Below are positions 52,435 through 62,629 of a stretch of DNA of 64,000 bases, in pieces; within the stretch, counting starts at the first letter, position 1; each line of letters begins with the position of its first letter. Below the pieces are notes generated by a model. It saw only the letters and a list, made by a program, of their open reading frames with translations, did not search any database and was not told the origin of the DNA. Origin of the DNA: Hyphomonadaceae bacterium BL14. Lineage in GTDB: Bacteria; Pseudomonadota; Alphaproteobacteria; Caulobacterales; Maricaulaceae. The stretch is from the NCBI GenBank assembly GCA_027627705.1, contig CP091242.1, positions 794,076 through 858,075 of the forward strand, written 5' to 3'. The position numbers were made by a program, and so were the translations under genes.

Positions 52435-53801
52435 GCCTGGTCCGGCGGCCCTGAGGCGGCGGCGGGCAGCGCTTTGACATGCAGGTCCATCTGCGGGAAC
52501 GGGATTTCGATCCCGGCCTCGTGCAGCGCGTCCCAGACCGCCAGATAGACATCACTGCGCACATTGGAGAGCCCGGCCTCGGGGTCCGCGATCCAGAAAC
52601 GCAGATCGAAGTTCACCGCGCTGTTGCCGAACTCCATCACATTGCAGACCGGGTCCTTGTCCGTGACGACCCGCGGCACGCTGGCGGCCGCCTTCTGGGC
52701 CAGGTCCTGGACCGCGCGCAAGTCACGCGTCTTGTAGGACACCCCGAACGGCGCATGCAGGCGCACAACGCGGTCAGAATGGGACCAGTTGATCACACCG
52801 TTGACGATGAAGTGCTCATTCGGGATCAGCATCTCGGTGCCGTCGCGCGTGCGCACCGAGACATAGCGCGACTGCATCGCGCTGACCCAGCCGAACGTGC
52901 CGTCCACCTCGATAGCGTCGCCCGGCTTGATGGATTTGTCGGCGAGAAGCGTGAACCCGGCGGCGAAGTTCGCCACGGTCTTCTGCAGGCCCAGGCCCAC
53001 GCCAATACCCACCGCGCCGGAGAAGATCGCCAACGTGGCCAGGTTGAACCCCGTCATCTGAAGTGCGATCAGCAGCGCGGTGACGGGCAGAAGCACGCCC
53101 AGCACCTTGGAGATCAGCGCCTTGAAGGCGGGCGACAGCTCCTCGGTCTTTTCAAGCTGGCTATTGATTGTACGTCCGGCCAGCGAGGCGAGCCAGAACA
53201 GCACCCCAAAATAAACCAGCGTGCGCACGATATCGAACAGGGAGAGCTGGATCGCCGTGCCGTCATCGGCCATACCCAGAGGGATGGCGAAGGCCTGCAT
53301 CTGCTGGGTCACCGGAACCAGCAGGCCGAATACGTCCAGCACAGCGATCGGCCAGGCGATATAGAAGGCGACGTTGGACCAGAATTTCGACTGGATGATC
53401 AGCGACACTGCCCGGATCACGATCCAGGCGGTCATCAGGCTGGTGGCGGCGTTGAGAAGCGCGTAGGGGCGCTCCAGCACGGCGAGGACAAGCTGGATCA
53501 GCGTCAGCACGAGCAGCAGCGCCAGCGGCGTCATCAGCCGGGACACGGCGTTGATCAGTCGGCGCGCCAGCCCGGCTTTCAAAAAGCCCGATGTGGTCTG
53601 AATAACCAGCTGGCGCAGCTTTGGTCCAAAGATCAGGGCCGGGGCCAGTGCCGCGGTGATCAGGGCCAGCTGAACCCCGTTATCGAGATTGAGAACCGTC
53701 TGCTCAAACCAGTGGAACGCCTCGAGCAGGCGCGCCTGGATTTCGTCAAGCGCCAGCAGATCATCAATGGCTGATTCAGGCGCAGCCTGCGGCGTGGTCA
53801 T
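52431..53801 (-). CDS. MscS-family mechanosensitive channel
   Basis: A 456-residue inner-membrane channel. Five or six N-terminal helices are followed by the pore-lining helix [36 protein letters not shown], the beta domain ([35 protein letters not shown]) and the C-terminal alpha/beta cage ending FPQMDLHVK. It would release solutes on hypo-osmotic shock; the NAGGN genes in the same window provide such a solute. ATG start. Confidence 0.94.
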   Translation of the reverse strand: MTTPQAAPESAIDDLLALDEIQARLLEAFHWFEQTVLNLDNGVQLALITAALAPALIFGPKLRQLVIQTTSGFLKAGLARRLINAVSRLMTPLALLLVLTLIQLVLAVLERPYALLNAATSLMTAWIVIRAVSLIIQSKFWSNVAFYIAWPIAVLDVFGLLVPVTQQMQAFAIPLGMADDGTAIQLSLFDIVRTLVYFGVLFWLASLAGRTINSQLEKTEELSPAFKALISKVLGVLLPVTALLIALQMTGFNLATLAIFSGAVGIGVGLGLQKTVANFAAGFTLLADKSIKPGDAIEVDGTFGWVSAMQSRYVSVRTRDGTEMLIPNEHFIVNGVINWSHSDRVVRLHAPFGVSYKTRDLRAVQDLAQKAAASVPRVVTDKDPVCNVMEFGNSAVNFDLRFWIADPEAGLSNVRSDVYLAVWDALHEAGIEIPFPQMDLHVKALPAAASGPPDQA

Positions 53802-53981
53802 CGGTTCTTGGCCCGGGTGCGATGCATTTGTCAGAGCGTTGCGCGCTCAGGCGCATTTGTCGAGACCAGGCGCGGCGCGCGGAGCCGCCGACAGGGGCAG
53901 GCGTGCGCGCACCCTGTTCCTATTTCGAGGGCGCGCCGCTATGCATGCGCCCTAACCATCTTGCCTGAACGGACAATCGCC

Positions 53982-55718
53982 ATGGCCCGCATTCTCGTCA
54001 CCAGCGCCCTGCCCTATATCAACGGCGTCAAGCATCTGGGCAATCTGGCCGGTTCCATGCTGCCCGCCGATGTGTATGCGCGTTTCCAGCGGCTGCGCGG
54101 CCATGAGGTGCTGGCCATCTGCGCCACAGACGAGCACGGCACACCGGCCGAGCTGGCCGCGGCGGCCGCAGGCCAGGACGTGCGCGCCTATTGCGACGAG
54201 CAGCACGAAATCCAGAAAAGCCTGGGCGAAGCGTTCGCCCTTCAGTGGGACTGGTTCGGGCGCACCTCCCGGCCCCAGAACGCGGCGCTGACCCAGCACT
54301 TTGCGGACGTGCTGGAAGCCAAGGGCCTGATCGGCGAAGTGACCGAGCGCCAGGTGTACTCGGTGGATGATGCGCGCTTCCTGCCCGACCGCTATGTGGA
54401 GGGGACCTGTCCCAATTGCGGATATGAGAAGGCGCGCGGCGATCAGTGCGACAATTGCGGCAAGCTGCTGGACCCGATCGACCTGATCAATCCGTATTCG
54501 GTGATCTCCGGTTCACGCAATATCGAGGTGCGCGAGACCCGCCATCTCCAGCTGCGCCAGAGCGTCATGGCTGACCGGTTGCGTGCCTGGGTGGATGCCG
54601 CCGAAGGCTGGCCGTCCCTGGCCAAGTCCATCGCCTATAAATGGCTTGATGAAGGCCTGCGTGACCGCACCATCACCCGCGACCTGGCCTGGGGTGTGCC
54701 GGTGACCAGGGACGGCGCACCGCGCCCCGGGTTTGAAAACAAGGTGTTCTATGTCTGGTTCGATGCGCCCATCGGCTATATCGCCGCGACGCACGAGTGG
54801 GCCGACGCGACGGGCGGCGACTGGGAAAGCTGGTGGCGCACCGACAAGGGCGCGGGCGATGTCAGCTATGTCCAGTTCATGGGCAAGGACAATGTCGCCT
54901 TCCACACGGTCAGCTTCCCGGCCACGATCCTCGGCTCTGAAGAGCCGTGGAAGACAGTCGACAAGCTGAAGGCCTTCAACTGGCTGACCTGGTATGGCGG
55001 CAAGTTCTCCACCAGCAGCAAGCGCGGCGTGTTCATGGACCAGGCACTGGACCTGCTGCCCGCGGACTACTGGCGCTGGTACCTCACCGCCTACGGTCCC
55101 GAGGGCGCGGACGCGCAATTCACTTGGGAACATTTCCAGAGCGCGATCAACACCGATCTTGCCAATGTGCTGGGAAATTTCGTCAACCGAATCACCAAGT
55201 TCGGCGCCTCACGCTTTGGCAGCAAACTCCCCGATGGCGGCGAGCCTGGCGAACACGAAGCCTGGCTGGAATCCGAACTTGACGCGCGCCTGAAGACAAT
55301 CGCCGCCCATTACGAGGCGATGGAGTTCCGCAAAGCAGGAGCGGAAACCCGCGCCCTGTGGGTGGCTGGCAACGAATACCTCACCCGCGCCGAGCCATGG
55401 GTGAAGTTCAAAACCGACCCGGAGGCTGCGGCCCTGGGCGTGCGCACAGGGATCAATCTCGCGGTCATCGCAGCGATCGTGGCGCAGCCGGCAATCCCCG
55501 AAGCGGCCGCGAAGATACTCGATGCGCTGGGCGTTCCTGAAAAGAACCGCACCTGGCCCGGCGGCCCTGCCAAGAACCTGCTGGACGCCCTGCCCCGCGG
55601 TCTCCACTTCACCCCGCCGCCGATTCTATTTGCCAAGATCGAGGATGAGCAGGTCGCCGAGTGGACCGCCCGGTTTGCGGGCGCCGACGGTGAATCGAGC
55701 GCCTCGCCCTCGGCCTAG
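53982..55718 (+). CDS. metG: methionyl-tRNA synthetase
   Basis: Charges tRNA-Met. The 578 residues begin [20 protein letters not shown], where KHLGN is the HIGH motif. A zinc knuckle CPNC...CDNC lies near residues 145-165, and the KMSKS equivalent is KFSTSSKRG. The anticodon-binding helical domain follows; no C-terminal tRNA-binding dimer domain is present. The ATG at 53982 gives the family N-terminus, the upstream open frame does not. Convergent with the Mth938-like gene, stops sharing CTAG. Confidence 0.97.
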   Translation: MARILVTSALPYINGVKHLGNLAGSMLPADVYARFQRLRGHEVLAICATDEHGTPAELAAAAAGQDVRAYCDEQHEIQKSLGEAFALQWDWFGRTSRPQNAALTQHFADVLEAKGLIGEVTERQVYSVDDARFLPDRYVEGTCPNCGYEKARGDQCDNCGKLLDPIDLINPYSVISGSRNIEVRETRHLQLRQSVMADRLRAWVDAAEGWPSLAKSIAYKWLDEGLRDRTITRDLAWGVPVTRDGAPRPGFENKVFYVWFDAPIGYIAATHEWADATGGDWESWWRTDKGAGDVSYVQFMGKDNVAFHTVSFPATILGSEEPWKTVDKLKAFNWLTWYGGKFSTSSKRGVFMDQALDLLPADYWRWYLTAYGPEGADAQFTWEHFQSAINTDLANVLGNFVNRITKFGASRFGSKLPDGGEPGEHEAWLESELDARLKTIAAHYEAMEFRKAGAETRALWVAGNEYLTRAEPWVKFKTDPEAAALGVRTGINLAVIAAIVAQPAIPEAAAKILDALGVPEKNRTWPGGPAKNLLDALPRGLHFTPPPILFAKIEDEQVAEWTARFAGADGESSASPSA

Positions 55719-56101
55719 ACCGGCAGCAGGGCTGCGTAGACGCGCCGCGCCTCGCCGGCCAGCAGATTATAGGCGCGGCAGGCCGAGCCCGTATCCATCA
55801 CTTCCAGACCGATGCCGGCATCGCGAAATGCCTTGCGCACGGCGGCGGGCGGATGGGTCAGGCGCTCCCCGGCGCCCAGTACCACCATGTCGGGGCGCGC
55901 CTGCGCATTCAGCAGATCGGAGAAATGCTCCGGCGTAAGAGCGGTGGCATTCCCGGGCGCATCGCGCCAGGCGCGCGCTGCGCCATCAAAAATCAGGGTC
56001 GCGCCGTCCTTGCGTACGCCGCCAATACGAAACCCGCCATCGCCATACGCGTCAATCGCTGGCGCGCGCACATCATGGGGCAAGCGCAGCGTCCTCTTCA
56101 C
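55715..56101 (-). CDS. Mth938-like (DUF498) domain protein
   Basis: A 128-residue cytoplasmic protein with the Mth938 fold signature: [77 protein letters not shown]. This family regularly follows secDF in alphaproteobacteria; its role is unclear. The start is taken as GTG 56101, 29 bases inside secF; a GTG ten codons later is an alternative. Confidence 0.88.
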   Translation of the reverse strand: MKRTLRLPHDVRAPAIDAYGDGGFRIGGVRKDGATLIFDGAARAWRDAPGNATALTPEHFSDLLNAQARPDMVVLGAGERLTHPPAAVRKAFRDAGIGLEVMDTGSACRAYNLLAGEARRVYAALLPV

Positions 56102-57056
56102 GGCTCTCGCGCTTGACTCCGGTCAGGGTGAGCAAGGGTGCCGCCACAAAGATGGATGAATAGGTGCCGATCGCCACGCCCCAAATCAGGGCAAGGGCGA
56201 AAACCTCCAGCGCCGGTCCGCCAATGACCGCCATGGATATGATGGCGACGAGCGTGGTGCCCGACGTCAGGATGGTGCGCGACAAGGTTGCGTTGATCGC
56301 AAGGTCAAGCACTTCAGGCGTCGGCTTGCTTTTGAACTTGCGGAACATTTCACGGATGCGGTCATACACCACCACCGTGTCATTCATCGAATACCCCACA
56401 ATGGTCAGGATCGCCGCAATGGTGGGCAGGTTGAACTCAAGCTGGGTGACAGCAAAAAAGCCAATGGTCAGCACCACGTCATGGATCAGCGCCACCACAG
56501 CCCCGACTGAATATTGCCACTCGAAGCGGAACCAGATGTAGAGCAGCATCAGCAAGAGCGCGACGATCACAGCGGTCGCGCCGGCCACGACCAGCTCGCC
56601 AGACACCTGGGGCCCCACCACCTCGACGCTCAGGTATTGGACCGATGTCAGGCTCTCATTGAGCGTTGCCTGCACCACACGGCGCACAGCCTGCTGAGCC
56701 GCCTCGAAATCCTCGACCGGGGCCCCGGCCACCCGCTCGGCGGTTTCCACATCCACCATCGCGACGCGCACGAGCACGTCAGACGCGCTGCCAAACTCCT
56801 GCACCTGAACATCGCCCAGATTGAGGCCCGCCAGCGCTGCGCGGATCTGACCAAGATCGGAGGGCTCCGGCGCGGTCGTGAGGGCGATTGACGTGCCGCC
56901 GCGAAAATCAATGCCGAGATTAAGCCCGAAGGTGAAGAAGGCGCCCACCGAGCCCAGGACCATCACGAGGGCCAGTGCGAAGGCGGCGACCCGCATCCGG
57001 ATAAACCGGAATTGCGTCTCTTCCGGGAGCAGGCGCACCAGAGGGAAAAAGTTCAT
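56073..57056 (-). CDS. secF: protein translocase subunit SecF
   Basis: Inner-membrane RND-like partner of SecD that uses the proton gradient to help export. The 327 residues have TM1, LGIDFRGGTSIALTT, a periplasmic domain (to about 165), and a five-helix bundle with TIAAILTIVGYSMNDTVVVYDRIRE and NATLSRTILTSGTTLVAI. It follows secD by 12 bases. Confidence 0.97.
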   Translation of the reverse strand: MNFFPLVRLLPEETQFRFIRMRVAAFALALVMVLGSVGAFFTFGLNLGIDFRGGTSIALTTAPEPSDLGQIRAALAGLNLGDVQVQEFGSASDVLVRVAMVDVETAERVAGAPVEDFEAAQQAVRRVVQATLNESLTSVQYLSVEVVGPQVSGELVVAGATAVIVALLLMLLYIWFRFEWQYSVGAVVALIHDVVLTIGFFAVTQLEFNLPTIAAILTIVGYSMNDTVVVYDRIREMFRKFKSKPTPEVLDLAINATLSRTILTSGTTLVAIISMAVIGGPALEVFALALIWGVAIGTYSSIFVAAPLLTLTGVKRESREEDAALAP

Positions 57057-57068
57057 GACGGGCCGCTC

Positions 57069-58700
57069 CTACATCGCCAGTTTTTTGGGCCGCGCAACCC
57101 GCAGCCAGGTCGCGATCAGCAAGCGAGACAGCACGAACGCCGTGAAAACAGAGGTGATGATCCCGATGCCCAGCGTCACCGCGAAGCCGCGCACCGGTCC
57201 CGCGCCCAGCATGTAGAGCACGGCGGCCGCGATGAAGGTCGTGATGTTGGCGTCCAGAATGGCCGAGAGGGCGTGGTTGTAGCCATTCTCGATCGAACTC
57301 GCGAGCGTGCGCCCGTTCTGCCATTCCTCGCGTATGCGTTCATAGATTAGCACGTTGGCATCCACCGCCATGCCGATCGTCAGCACGATGCCTGCAATGC
57401 CCGGCAGGGTCAGCGTCGCCTGGAGCCCTGACAGAGCCCCCAGCAACAGGAAGATATTGGTGATCAGTGCCGCCGTGGAGACCACGCCGAAATAGCCATA
57501 AGCCAGCCACATGAACACGATCACCAGACCGAACCCGATGAGGATGGCGATCTGGCCCCGCTCGATGGAGTCTTGCCCCTGGCTGGCGCCGACCGTGCGC
57601 TCCTCGATCGGTGCCAGGCGTGCCGGCAGCGCGCCTGCCCCGATCATGGTGGCCAGGTCCGTGGCCGTGCGGACCGTGAAATTGCCCTGAATGATACCCG
57701 ATCCGCCCAAGATGGCAGAGCGGATCACCGGCGCGGTGATGATAACGTCATCAAGCACCACAGCGAAGCGCCGCCCGATATTGGTCTGGGTGGCTTCGCC
57801 AAACGCACGCGCGCCGGACTGATTGAAGGTGAAGGCGACCACGGGCTGGCCGTTTTCGTCAAAGCTCTGACCGGCATTGGTGAGCTGCTCGCCCGTCACC
57901 AGGGCGCGGCGCTGAACCGCCAGGCAAGGCTCGTTGGGATCGTCAGTCGGATACACCACGATGCCCGGTGGTGTGCGGCCGCGGCAGTCAGGACCGACAT
58001 CGACGCCCGTTTCCACCATGTGGAAGGTCATGCGCGCCGTCGTGCCGACCAGTTCAATGATGCGCTGCGGATCACTCTCTCCGGGCACCTGGACAAGCAC
58101 CCGGTCATCGCCCTGGCGTGCGATAATGGGCTCGGTCGTGCCCATGCCATCGATACGGCGGCGGATGATGGAGATGGATTGCTGCACCGTACGCTGGCGG
58201 ATTGAGTCCAGCTCAGCATCAGTGATTTCGATCATGATGGTTCGCCCGTCCCCGGAATCACGAATGTTCAGGGTATTGGCCGTGCCCGCCTGGCCGCCGG
58301 CGGCGGTGACCCGCTCATTGATCTCGTCGAGGCGCTCAAGCGCCCGGCTCATGTCCGCCGGGTCCGTCAGCCGCACCACCACCTGGTTGTCGATGACAGC
58401 TGGCGGGGCCGACAGGATCGGCTGGGCGCGCCGGAACAGGGATCGCACATCGTCCTGAAGATTGTTCAGCCTGTCCTGGCGCACTTCATCCAGATCGACC
58501 TGGAACACCAGATGCGAGCCGCCCTGGAGATCAAGGCCCAGATTGATGGTCTGGTTGGGCAGGAACGACCACGGTGCACTCGCCTGCCCGTCGCGGTCAT
58601 ACCGGACGGACTCCGGCACGAAGTTGGGCAGGGTGAACAAAAAGCCGACGAGGATGACGGCCAGGATCAGCACCGTCTTCCAGGGGGGGAAATACAGCAT
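57069..58700 (-). CDS. secD: protein translocase subunit SecD
   Basis: Partner of SecF in the Sec holotranslocon. The 543 residues contain TM1, NLGLDLQGGSHLVFQVD, the large P1 periplasmic domain (about 35-350), then LPARLAPIEERTVGASQGQDSI and the membrane domain with LPGIAGIVLTIGMAVDANVLIYERIREE. ATG at 58700; order yajC-secD-secF is the usual one. Confidence 0.97.
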   Translation of the reverse strand: MLYFPPWKTVLILAVILVGFLFTLPNFVPESVRYDRDGQASAPWSFLPNQTINLGLDLQGGSHLVFQVDLDEVRQDRLNNLQDDVRSLFRRAQPILSAPPAVIDNQVVVRLTDPADMSRALERLDEINERVTAAGGQAGTANTLNIRDSGDGRTIMIEITDAELDSIRQRTVQQSISIIRRRIDGMGTTEPIIARQGDDRVLVQVPGESDPQRIIELVGTTARMTFHMVETGVDVGPDCRGRTPPGIVVYPTDDPNEPCLAVQRRALVTGEQLTNAGQSFDENGQPVVAFTFNQSGARAFGEATQTNIGRRFAVVLDDVIITAPVIRSAILGGSGIIQGNFTVRTATDLATMIGAGALPARLAPIEERTVGASQGQDSIERGQIAILIGFGLVIVFMWLAYGYFGVVSTAALITNIFLLLGALSGLQATLTLPGIAGIVLTIGMAVDANVLIYERIREEWQNGRTLASSIENGYNHALSAILDANITTFIAAAVLYMLGAGPVRGFAVTLGIGIITSVFTAFVLSRLLIATWLRVARPKKLAM

Positions 58701-58754
58701 GGGCGTTCCGGTCTGACTGGCGCGGGAGCCGGTGATCAGCCCCGCGCGGCGCGC

Positions 58755-59204
58755 TTATTCGGACGGCGTATCGCCGGCGGGCTTGGCCGGGGCCTTGCGG
58801 GCGGCGGGTTTGCGCGCAGCGGGTTTCTTGGCGGCAGGTTTCGGCGCGGGCTTGGTCTCGCCGTCATCATCGTCTCCGGCGTCATTGGCCGGCTCGGTGC
58901 GGGTGCGCACCTGAGTGATCGTGCTCTTGATGACCTTGACCCGGACGCCCTCAGACAGCTCCAGCGTCGCTTCATCGTCGGTCAGGCGCGTCACCTTGCC
59001 GATCAGACCGCCGCCGCTGACCACTTCGTCACCCCGGCGCAGATTCGCGATCATCTCACGATGACGTTTCACCTGCTGCTGCTGGGGACGCATGATGAGG
59101 AAGTAAAAGATGGCGATAAACGCCACAATCATCAGGAGCGTGCTGAGAAACTGAGAGCTTCCGCCTGCTGCGGCGATAAGGAAAGTGTCGGTCGCGACGG
59201 TCAT
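58755..59204 (-). CDS. yajC: preprotein translocase subunit YajC
   Basis: Small inner-membrane protein of the SecDF-YajC complex. The 149 residues have one membrane helix (LSTLLMIVAFIAIFYFLIM), then RPQQQQVKRHREMIANLRRG, DEVVSGGGLIGKVTRLTDDE. The C-terminal 45 residues are an unusual Lys/Ala/Pro-rich tail (repeats of AAKKPAARKPAA) not found in most YajC, probably disordered and basic. Confidence 0.95.
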   Translation of the reverse strand: MTVATDTFLIAAAGGSSQFLSTLLMIVAFIAIFYFLIMRPQQQQVKRHREMIANLRRGDEVVSGGGLIGKVTRLTDDEATLELSEGVRVKVIKSTITQVRTRTEPANDAGDDDDGETKPAPKPAAKKPAARKPAARKAPAKPAGDTPSE

Positions 59205-59290
59205 AAGCGCTCCACGGTTGAGGGGGATTGAACTGCGCCGCGACTATATCGGGGTGCGCCCGCGTTGCAACAAGGCCTGACGGCTGATTT

Positions 59291-60211
59291 CTAACGCCTG
59301 GGCAATTGATCAATCGGATTGACCGGCGTCACTCCGCGGCGAATCTCGAAATGCAGCACCGGCCCCTCGCCAGGCCCGGCTCCGCCCGCGTCCGCGATAT
59401 GGTCGCCAGCATTCACCCGCTGGCCCTGCTGCACCCGCAAGACAGAGTTGAGCCCATAGGCGGTCACCCAGCGGTCCTCATGACGGATCAGCACCAGCTC
59501 GCCATAGCCCTGCAGTTCATTGCCGGCGTAAACGACTTCCCCGGCTGCCGCGGCGCGCACCGGTTCACCGACACGCGCCGAAATCCGGATGCCGTCGAGG
59601 CGCCGGCCAGACGTGTTGCCGAACTGCGCCACGACCGGTCCCTGGAGGGGCCACACGAATGCCGGTGCCGTGGCGCTCGCCGGCGGCGGGGGTGGAGGTG
59701 GTGGCGGCGGACTGGCCGTGACAGGCGGCCGCGCAACCGTGCCGCCGCCCGTGGTCTGGCGCGGCGGGGCCTCCGCGACCGCCTGACGCGGCGCGCCGGA
59801 TACCCGCAATTCCTGCCCGGGATGAATGGTCGTGTTTTCGCTGATACCGTTGAGCCGGGCGAGCTCCCGCGTGCTCATGCCGTGATTGAGGGCAATCCGG
59901 TACAGATTGTCGCCGCGCCGCACTCTGTAGACCGACGGGCCGGGGATACGCAGCGTCTGACCCGCTCGCAAGGTGTACGGCGACGAGAGGCCGTTCTCGG
60001 CTGCCAGCGCCTGGATTGTGGAGCCACATCTCACGGCAATTGCGCTGAGCGTGTCGCCGCGCTGCACGGTCACGGAACGTCCGCAGGACGCCGCAGGCGG
60101 GCTGGACAGATCGCCATGGTCAATGGGTGCCGGCGCGCGCGGGGCGGTTCCGCACGCGCCAAGCGCCAACACCACACTTCCAAGCAACAGGCGCCGGGCG
60201 CTCTGACGCAT
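59291..60211 (-). CDS. LysM-LytM lipoprotein, NlpD-like, with degenerate metallopeptidase site
   Basis: A 306-residue envelope lipoprotein. Lipobox VVLALGAC. Two LysM repeats at about 47-92 (VTVQRGDTLSAIAVRCGSTI) and 95-138 (YRVRRGDNLYRIALNHGMST), a proline-rich linker with ten consecutive prolines, and a C-terminal M23/LytM domain. The catalytic His and Asp of M23 are absent (LDGIRISARVGEPV instead of H..D) and the final HxH is VLH, so it should bind but not cut murein, as NlpD/EnvC do when activating amidases. ATG at 60211 gives the signal peptide. Confidence 0.88.
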   Translation of the reverse strand: MRQSARRLLLGSVVLALGACGTAPRAPAPIDHGDLSSPPAASCGRSVTVQRGDTLSAIAVRCGSTIQALAAENGLSSPYTLRAGQTLRIPGPSVYRVRRGDNLYRIALNHGMSTRELARLNGISENTTIHPGQELRVSGAPRQAVAEAPPRQTTGGGTVARPPVTASPPPPPPPPPPASATAPAFVWPLQGPVVAQFGNTSGRRLDGIRISARVGEPVRAAAAGEVVYAGNELQGYGELVLIRHEDRWVTAYGLNSVLRVQQGQRVNAGDHIADAGGAGPGEGPVLHFEIRRGVTPVNPIDQLPRR

Positions 60212-60281
60212 GGCTGGAAACCCTCGCCAATGATCCATAGTCACACGCGATCATGACGCGGGAGCGTTAACCGCGCGTTGA

Positions 60282-60698
60282 CTAATAGTTCGTTTCTCCG
60301 CCCGCCGCAGCGGCCGGTTCCACGCGCTCGAACACACCAAGCCCGCAGGCACCCGCCTCCATGCGTGACCCGGTATCAATGACGCGGACGATCTCGCCCC
60401 GGCACAGCTGGCTGCCTGACACCTGATACTGGAGATAATTGAACGAGCTGGCCGCACCGTGGCAGCCGCGGCTGACCTGGTTGATATACGTGCCGCCGCC
60501 GCGCATCGTCACCAGCCACCGCGTATCATCAATGGGCGTGATGCTCCGGATACGGGTTGTCGACAGGCAGGTGGTGGTCTCGCCGGTCGCTGTGAACTCC
60601 GCCAGACGCGCTTCGGCGCGCTCCTCTGCGGTCTGCCCGAGGGCGGCGGCACTGACACCGGCAGACAGGATGGCGGCGCAAATCAGATGCTTGATCAT
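60282..60698 (-). CDS. DUF6491-like exported protein
   Basis: A 138-residue protein with signal peptide (LICAAILSAGVSAAALGQ). The mature part has the pattern TTTCLSTTRIRSITPIDDTRW, GTYINQVSRGCHG, SGSQLCRGEIVRVIDTGS, ACGLGVFERVEP. Its four cysteines fit the DUF6491 family common in hyphomonads. Strong GAGGAG site. Function unknown. Confidence 0.78.
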   Translation of the reverse strand: MIKHLICAAILSAGVSAAALGQTAEERAEARLAEFTATGETTTCLSTTRIRSITPIDDTRWLVTMRGGGTYINQVSRGCHGAASSFNYLQYQVSGSQLCRGEIVRVIDTGSRMEAGACGLGVFERVEPAAAAGGETNY

Positions 60699-60899
60699 AG
60701 CGGTCTCCTCAACGTTCGCGCCGATGCAAAGCCATCGTCGCGTGAGCTGATGATAGCATTGTTTCGCGCCATTTCCTCCCGGCGAGTTTCGATACCTGAT
60801 TAATTCCCACTCAGATTGCTTTCATGCCGGAGCGCAGGGGGCGGCATGAACGTTGCGGTCAATTGCACATCGCCCTGATCCATTGCGGAAATGCGCACC

Positions 60900-61412
60900 A
60901 TGATGAAACACCTCATCGTTCCCATCGCTCTCGCCGTGTTAGCCAGCGCCAGCGCAGCAGCCCAGAACCCTGGCCAGATCGCACGCGCGCAATCCGGAGC
61001 TGATTGCCCCGGCTGCAATCTGTTCCAGGCCGATTTGTCCTATCGCGCCCTCGACCGCGCAGATTTCTCTCGCGCCCGGCTGCGTCAGGCCGATCTGAGC
61101 CTGTCGACCTTCAATGACGCCCGCTTCGACGGTGCCGACCTGGTGACAGCCAATCTGTTCGCGGCGCGTTTCACCGGTGCCAGCTTCATGAATGCCGATC
61201 TCAGCCGCGCGACCCTGGTCGGGGCTCATTTCGGCGGCGCCAATCTGGCTGGTGCGCGCCTGGACGGAGCGAATATGTCCGGGGCCGAGCTGGCCGGGGC
61301 CCGCGGCCTGACGCAAGCGCAACTCGCTGCCGCGTGCGGCGACGCCGCCACCACCCTGCCCGCTGGATTGAGCACGCCGCCGTGCCGCATGACCGGCCTT
61401 ACTGCGAATTAA
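60900..61412 (+). CDS. exported pentapeptide-repeat protein, short
   Basis: About 170 residues: signal peptide (LIVPIALAVLASASAAAQ), then a cap with ADCPGCNLFQADLS. About 17 A(D/N/R)LxX-type pentapeptide repeats forming a right-handed square beta-helix follow (ADFSRARLRQADLS, ADLVTANLFAARF and so on). The end is LAAACGDAATTLPAGL-TPPC. Three Met codons (60891, 60900, 60903) are possible starts. A tandem, longer relative follows 37 bases downstream. Export is unusual for this repeat; role unknown. Confidence 0.85.
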   Translation: MMKHLIVPIALAVLASASAAAQNPGQIARAQSGADCPGCNLFQADLSYRALDRADFSRARLRQADLSLSTFNDARFDGADLVTANLFAARFTGASFMNADLSRATLVGAHFGGANLAGARLDGANMSGAELAGARGLTQAQLAAACGDAATTLPAGLSTPPCRMTGLTAN

Positions 61413-61449
61413 GTCGCGTCCTACGCCTGTGCGCGCTAGCGTTGGCGCT

Positions 61450-62592
61450 ATGATCCTGCGTGTCTCACTCGCCATCACGTGCGCCTTTTTTGTTGCCGCG
61501 ACCCAGGCCGCGGCGCAGGAGCCCCATCGTCGGCTCGTGATCAGCGGCGACTGCTTGCAGTGCGACTTTGCGGGCAAGAATCTTGCGGGCATTCATATTC
61601 TGGGCGGGGATTTTTCCGGGACGACTCTGGCCGGAGCTGAAATGCTTGGGGCACGGATCCTGGACGTCCGGCTGGAGGGTGCCGATCTGTCGGGCGTCTC
61701 GCTGGCCGAGGCACACCTGGCCGACACCTCGCTTGAAGCGGCCTCACTGACCGGTGCCCGGCTGGACCGGGCGCGCCTGCACCGGGTCAATCTTCAAAAT
61801 ACCCGTATGGACGGGAGCCGGCTGGACGGCGCAGTCATGCTGCTGACCGACCTGTCAGGTGCCCGGCTGCGCGAGGCCAGCGCGGTCGGGGCGGTCTTGC
61901 GCCAGACCAGTCTCGAACGCGTCGATGCCCGTGAGGCGAATCTGAGCGGTGCCCATATTGTATCAGGCCGCCTGGGCGGCGCTGATCTGCGCGGCGCGAT
62001 CATGACCGACATGATTATCGAAAATTCCGATCTGACAGGCGTCGATTTGCGCAGTGCCAGCCTGACTGGCGCGCGCTTTATCGCCGTCAACCTTTCCGGT
62101 GCCGATTTTCGGGGCGCTGAGGGTATGGATGCAACAACCTTCCGCCTGGCTTGTGGCGATGACCAGACACGCCTGCCGGATGCCACGGCACTGCCTTCGT
62201 GCAGTGAGCCCATTCAGATAGCCCGCTATGTCACGGCGCAGCGCTCGGGCCGGTTGTCTGGCGACCAGCGAGCCCGGATGCATGATGTGCGCACGGCACT
62301 CGAGCAGGCGCTGGCCGAATCCGAGCGCGCCTTCATGTCGCGCCACCATGCGCCGTCCGAAGCCTTCGAGGCCGCCCGTCAGGGCCTGCGCGCTGCCGCC
62401 GAGGCCATGGCCGCCGCCGAGCTGGATGCCGAACAGACCACTTGGCGCTTTGAAATGCGCCGGTCGGAAATCGGCGAGCCGCTGCGCGTCATGATCGAAC
62501 AGTCGGCCACACCCCGGCGCTCAGCCTTGACGGCGGAGCCGGTGCGCCCCGCCCAGCCGCCCGAGCCGCGCCGGGACCGGCCGGACCGCTAG
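61450..62592 (+). CDS. exported pentapeptide-repeat protein, long
   Basis: A 380-residue relative of the preceding protein. Signal peptide (ILRVSLAITCAFFVAATQAAAQ), a cap SGDCLQCDFAGKNLAG, then about 38 pentapeptide repeats to residue 225 (LAGAEMLGARILDVRLEGAD and similar). LACGDDQTRLPDATALPSC repeats the C-terminal signature of its neighbour. It continues with a helical, charged extension of about 130 residues ending in a Pro/Arg-rich tail. The ATG at 61450 is chosen since it begins the signal peptide. Probably a duplication followed by extension. Confidence 0.85.
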   Translation: MILRVSLAITCAFFVAATQAAAQEPHRRLVISGDCLQCDFAGKNLAGIHILGGDFSGTTLAGAEMLGARILDVRLEGADLSGVSLAEAHLADTSLEAASLTGARLDRARLHRVNLQNTRMDGSRLDGAVMLLTDLSGARLREASAVGAVLRQTSLERVDAREANLSGAHIVSGRLGGADLRGAIMTDMIIENSDLTGVDLRSASLTGARFIAVNLSGADFRGAEGMDATTFRLACGDDQTRLPDATALPSCSEPIQIARYVTAQRSGRLSGDQRARMHDVRTALEQALAESERAFMSRHHAPSEAFEAARQGLRAAAEAMAAAELDAEQTTWRFEMRRSEIGEPLRVMIEQSATPRRSALTAEPVRPAQPPEPRRDRPDR

Positions 62593-62629
62593 CGCGCAAC
62601 CGGCCTGCCCAGGGCATTCCCGATCTGTT

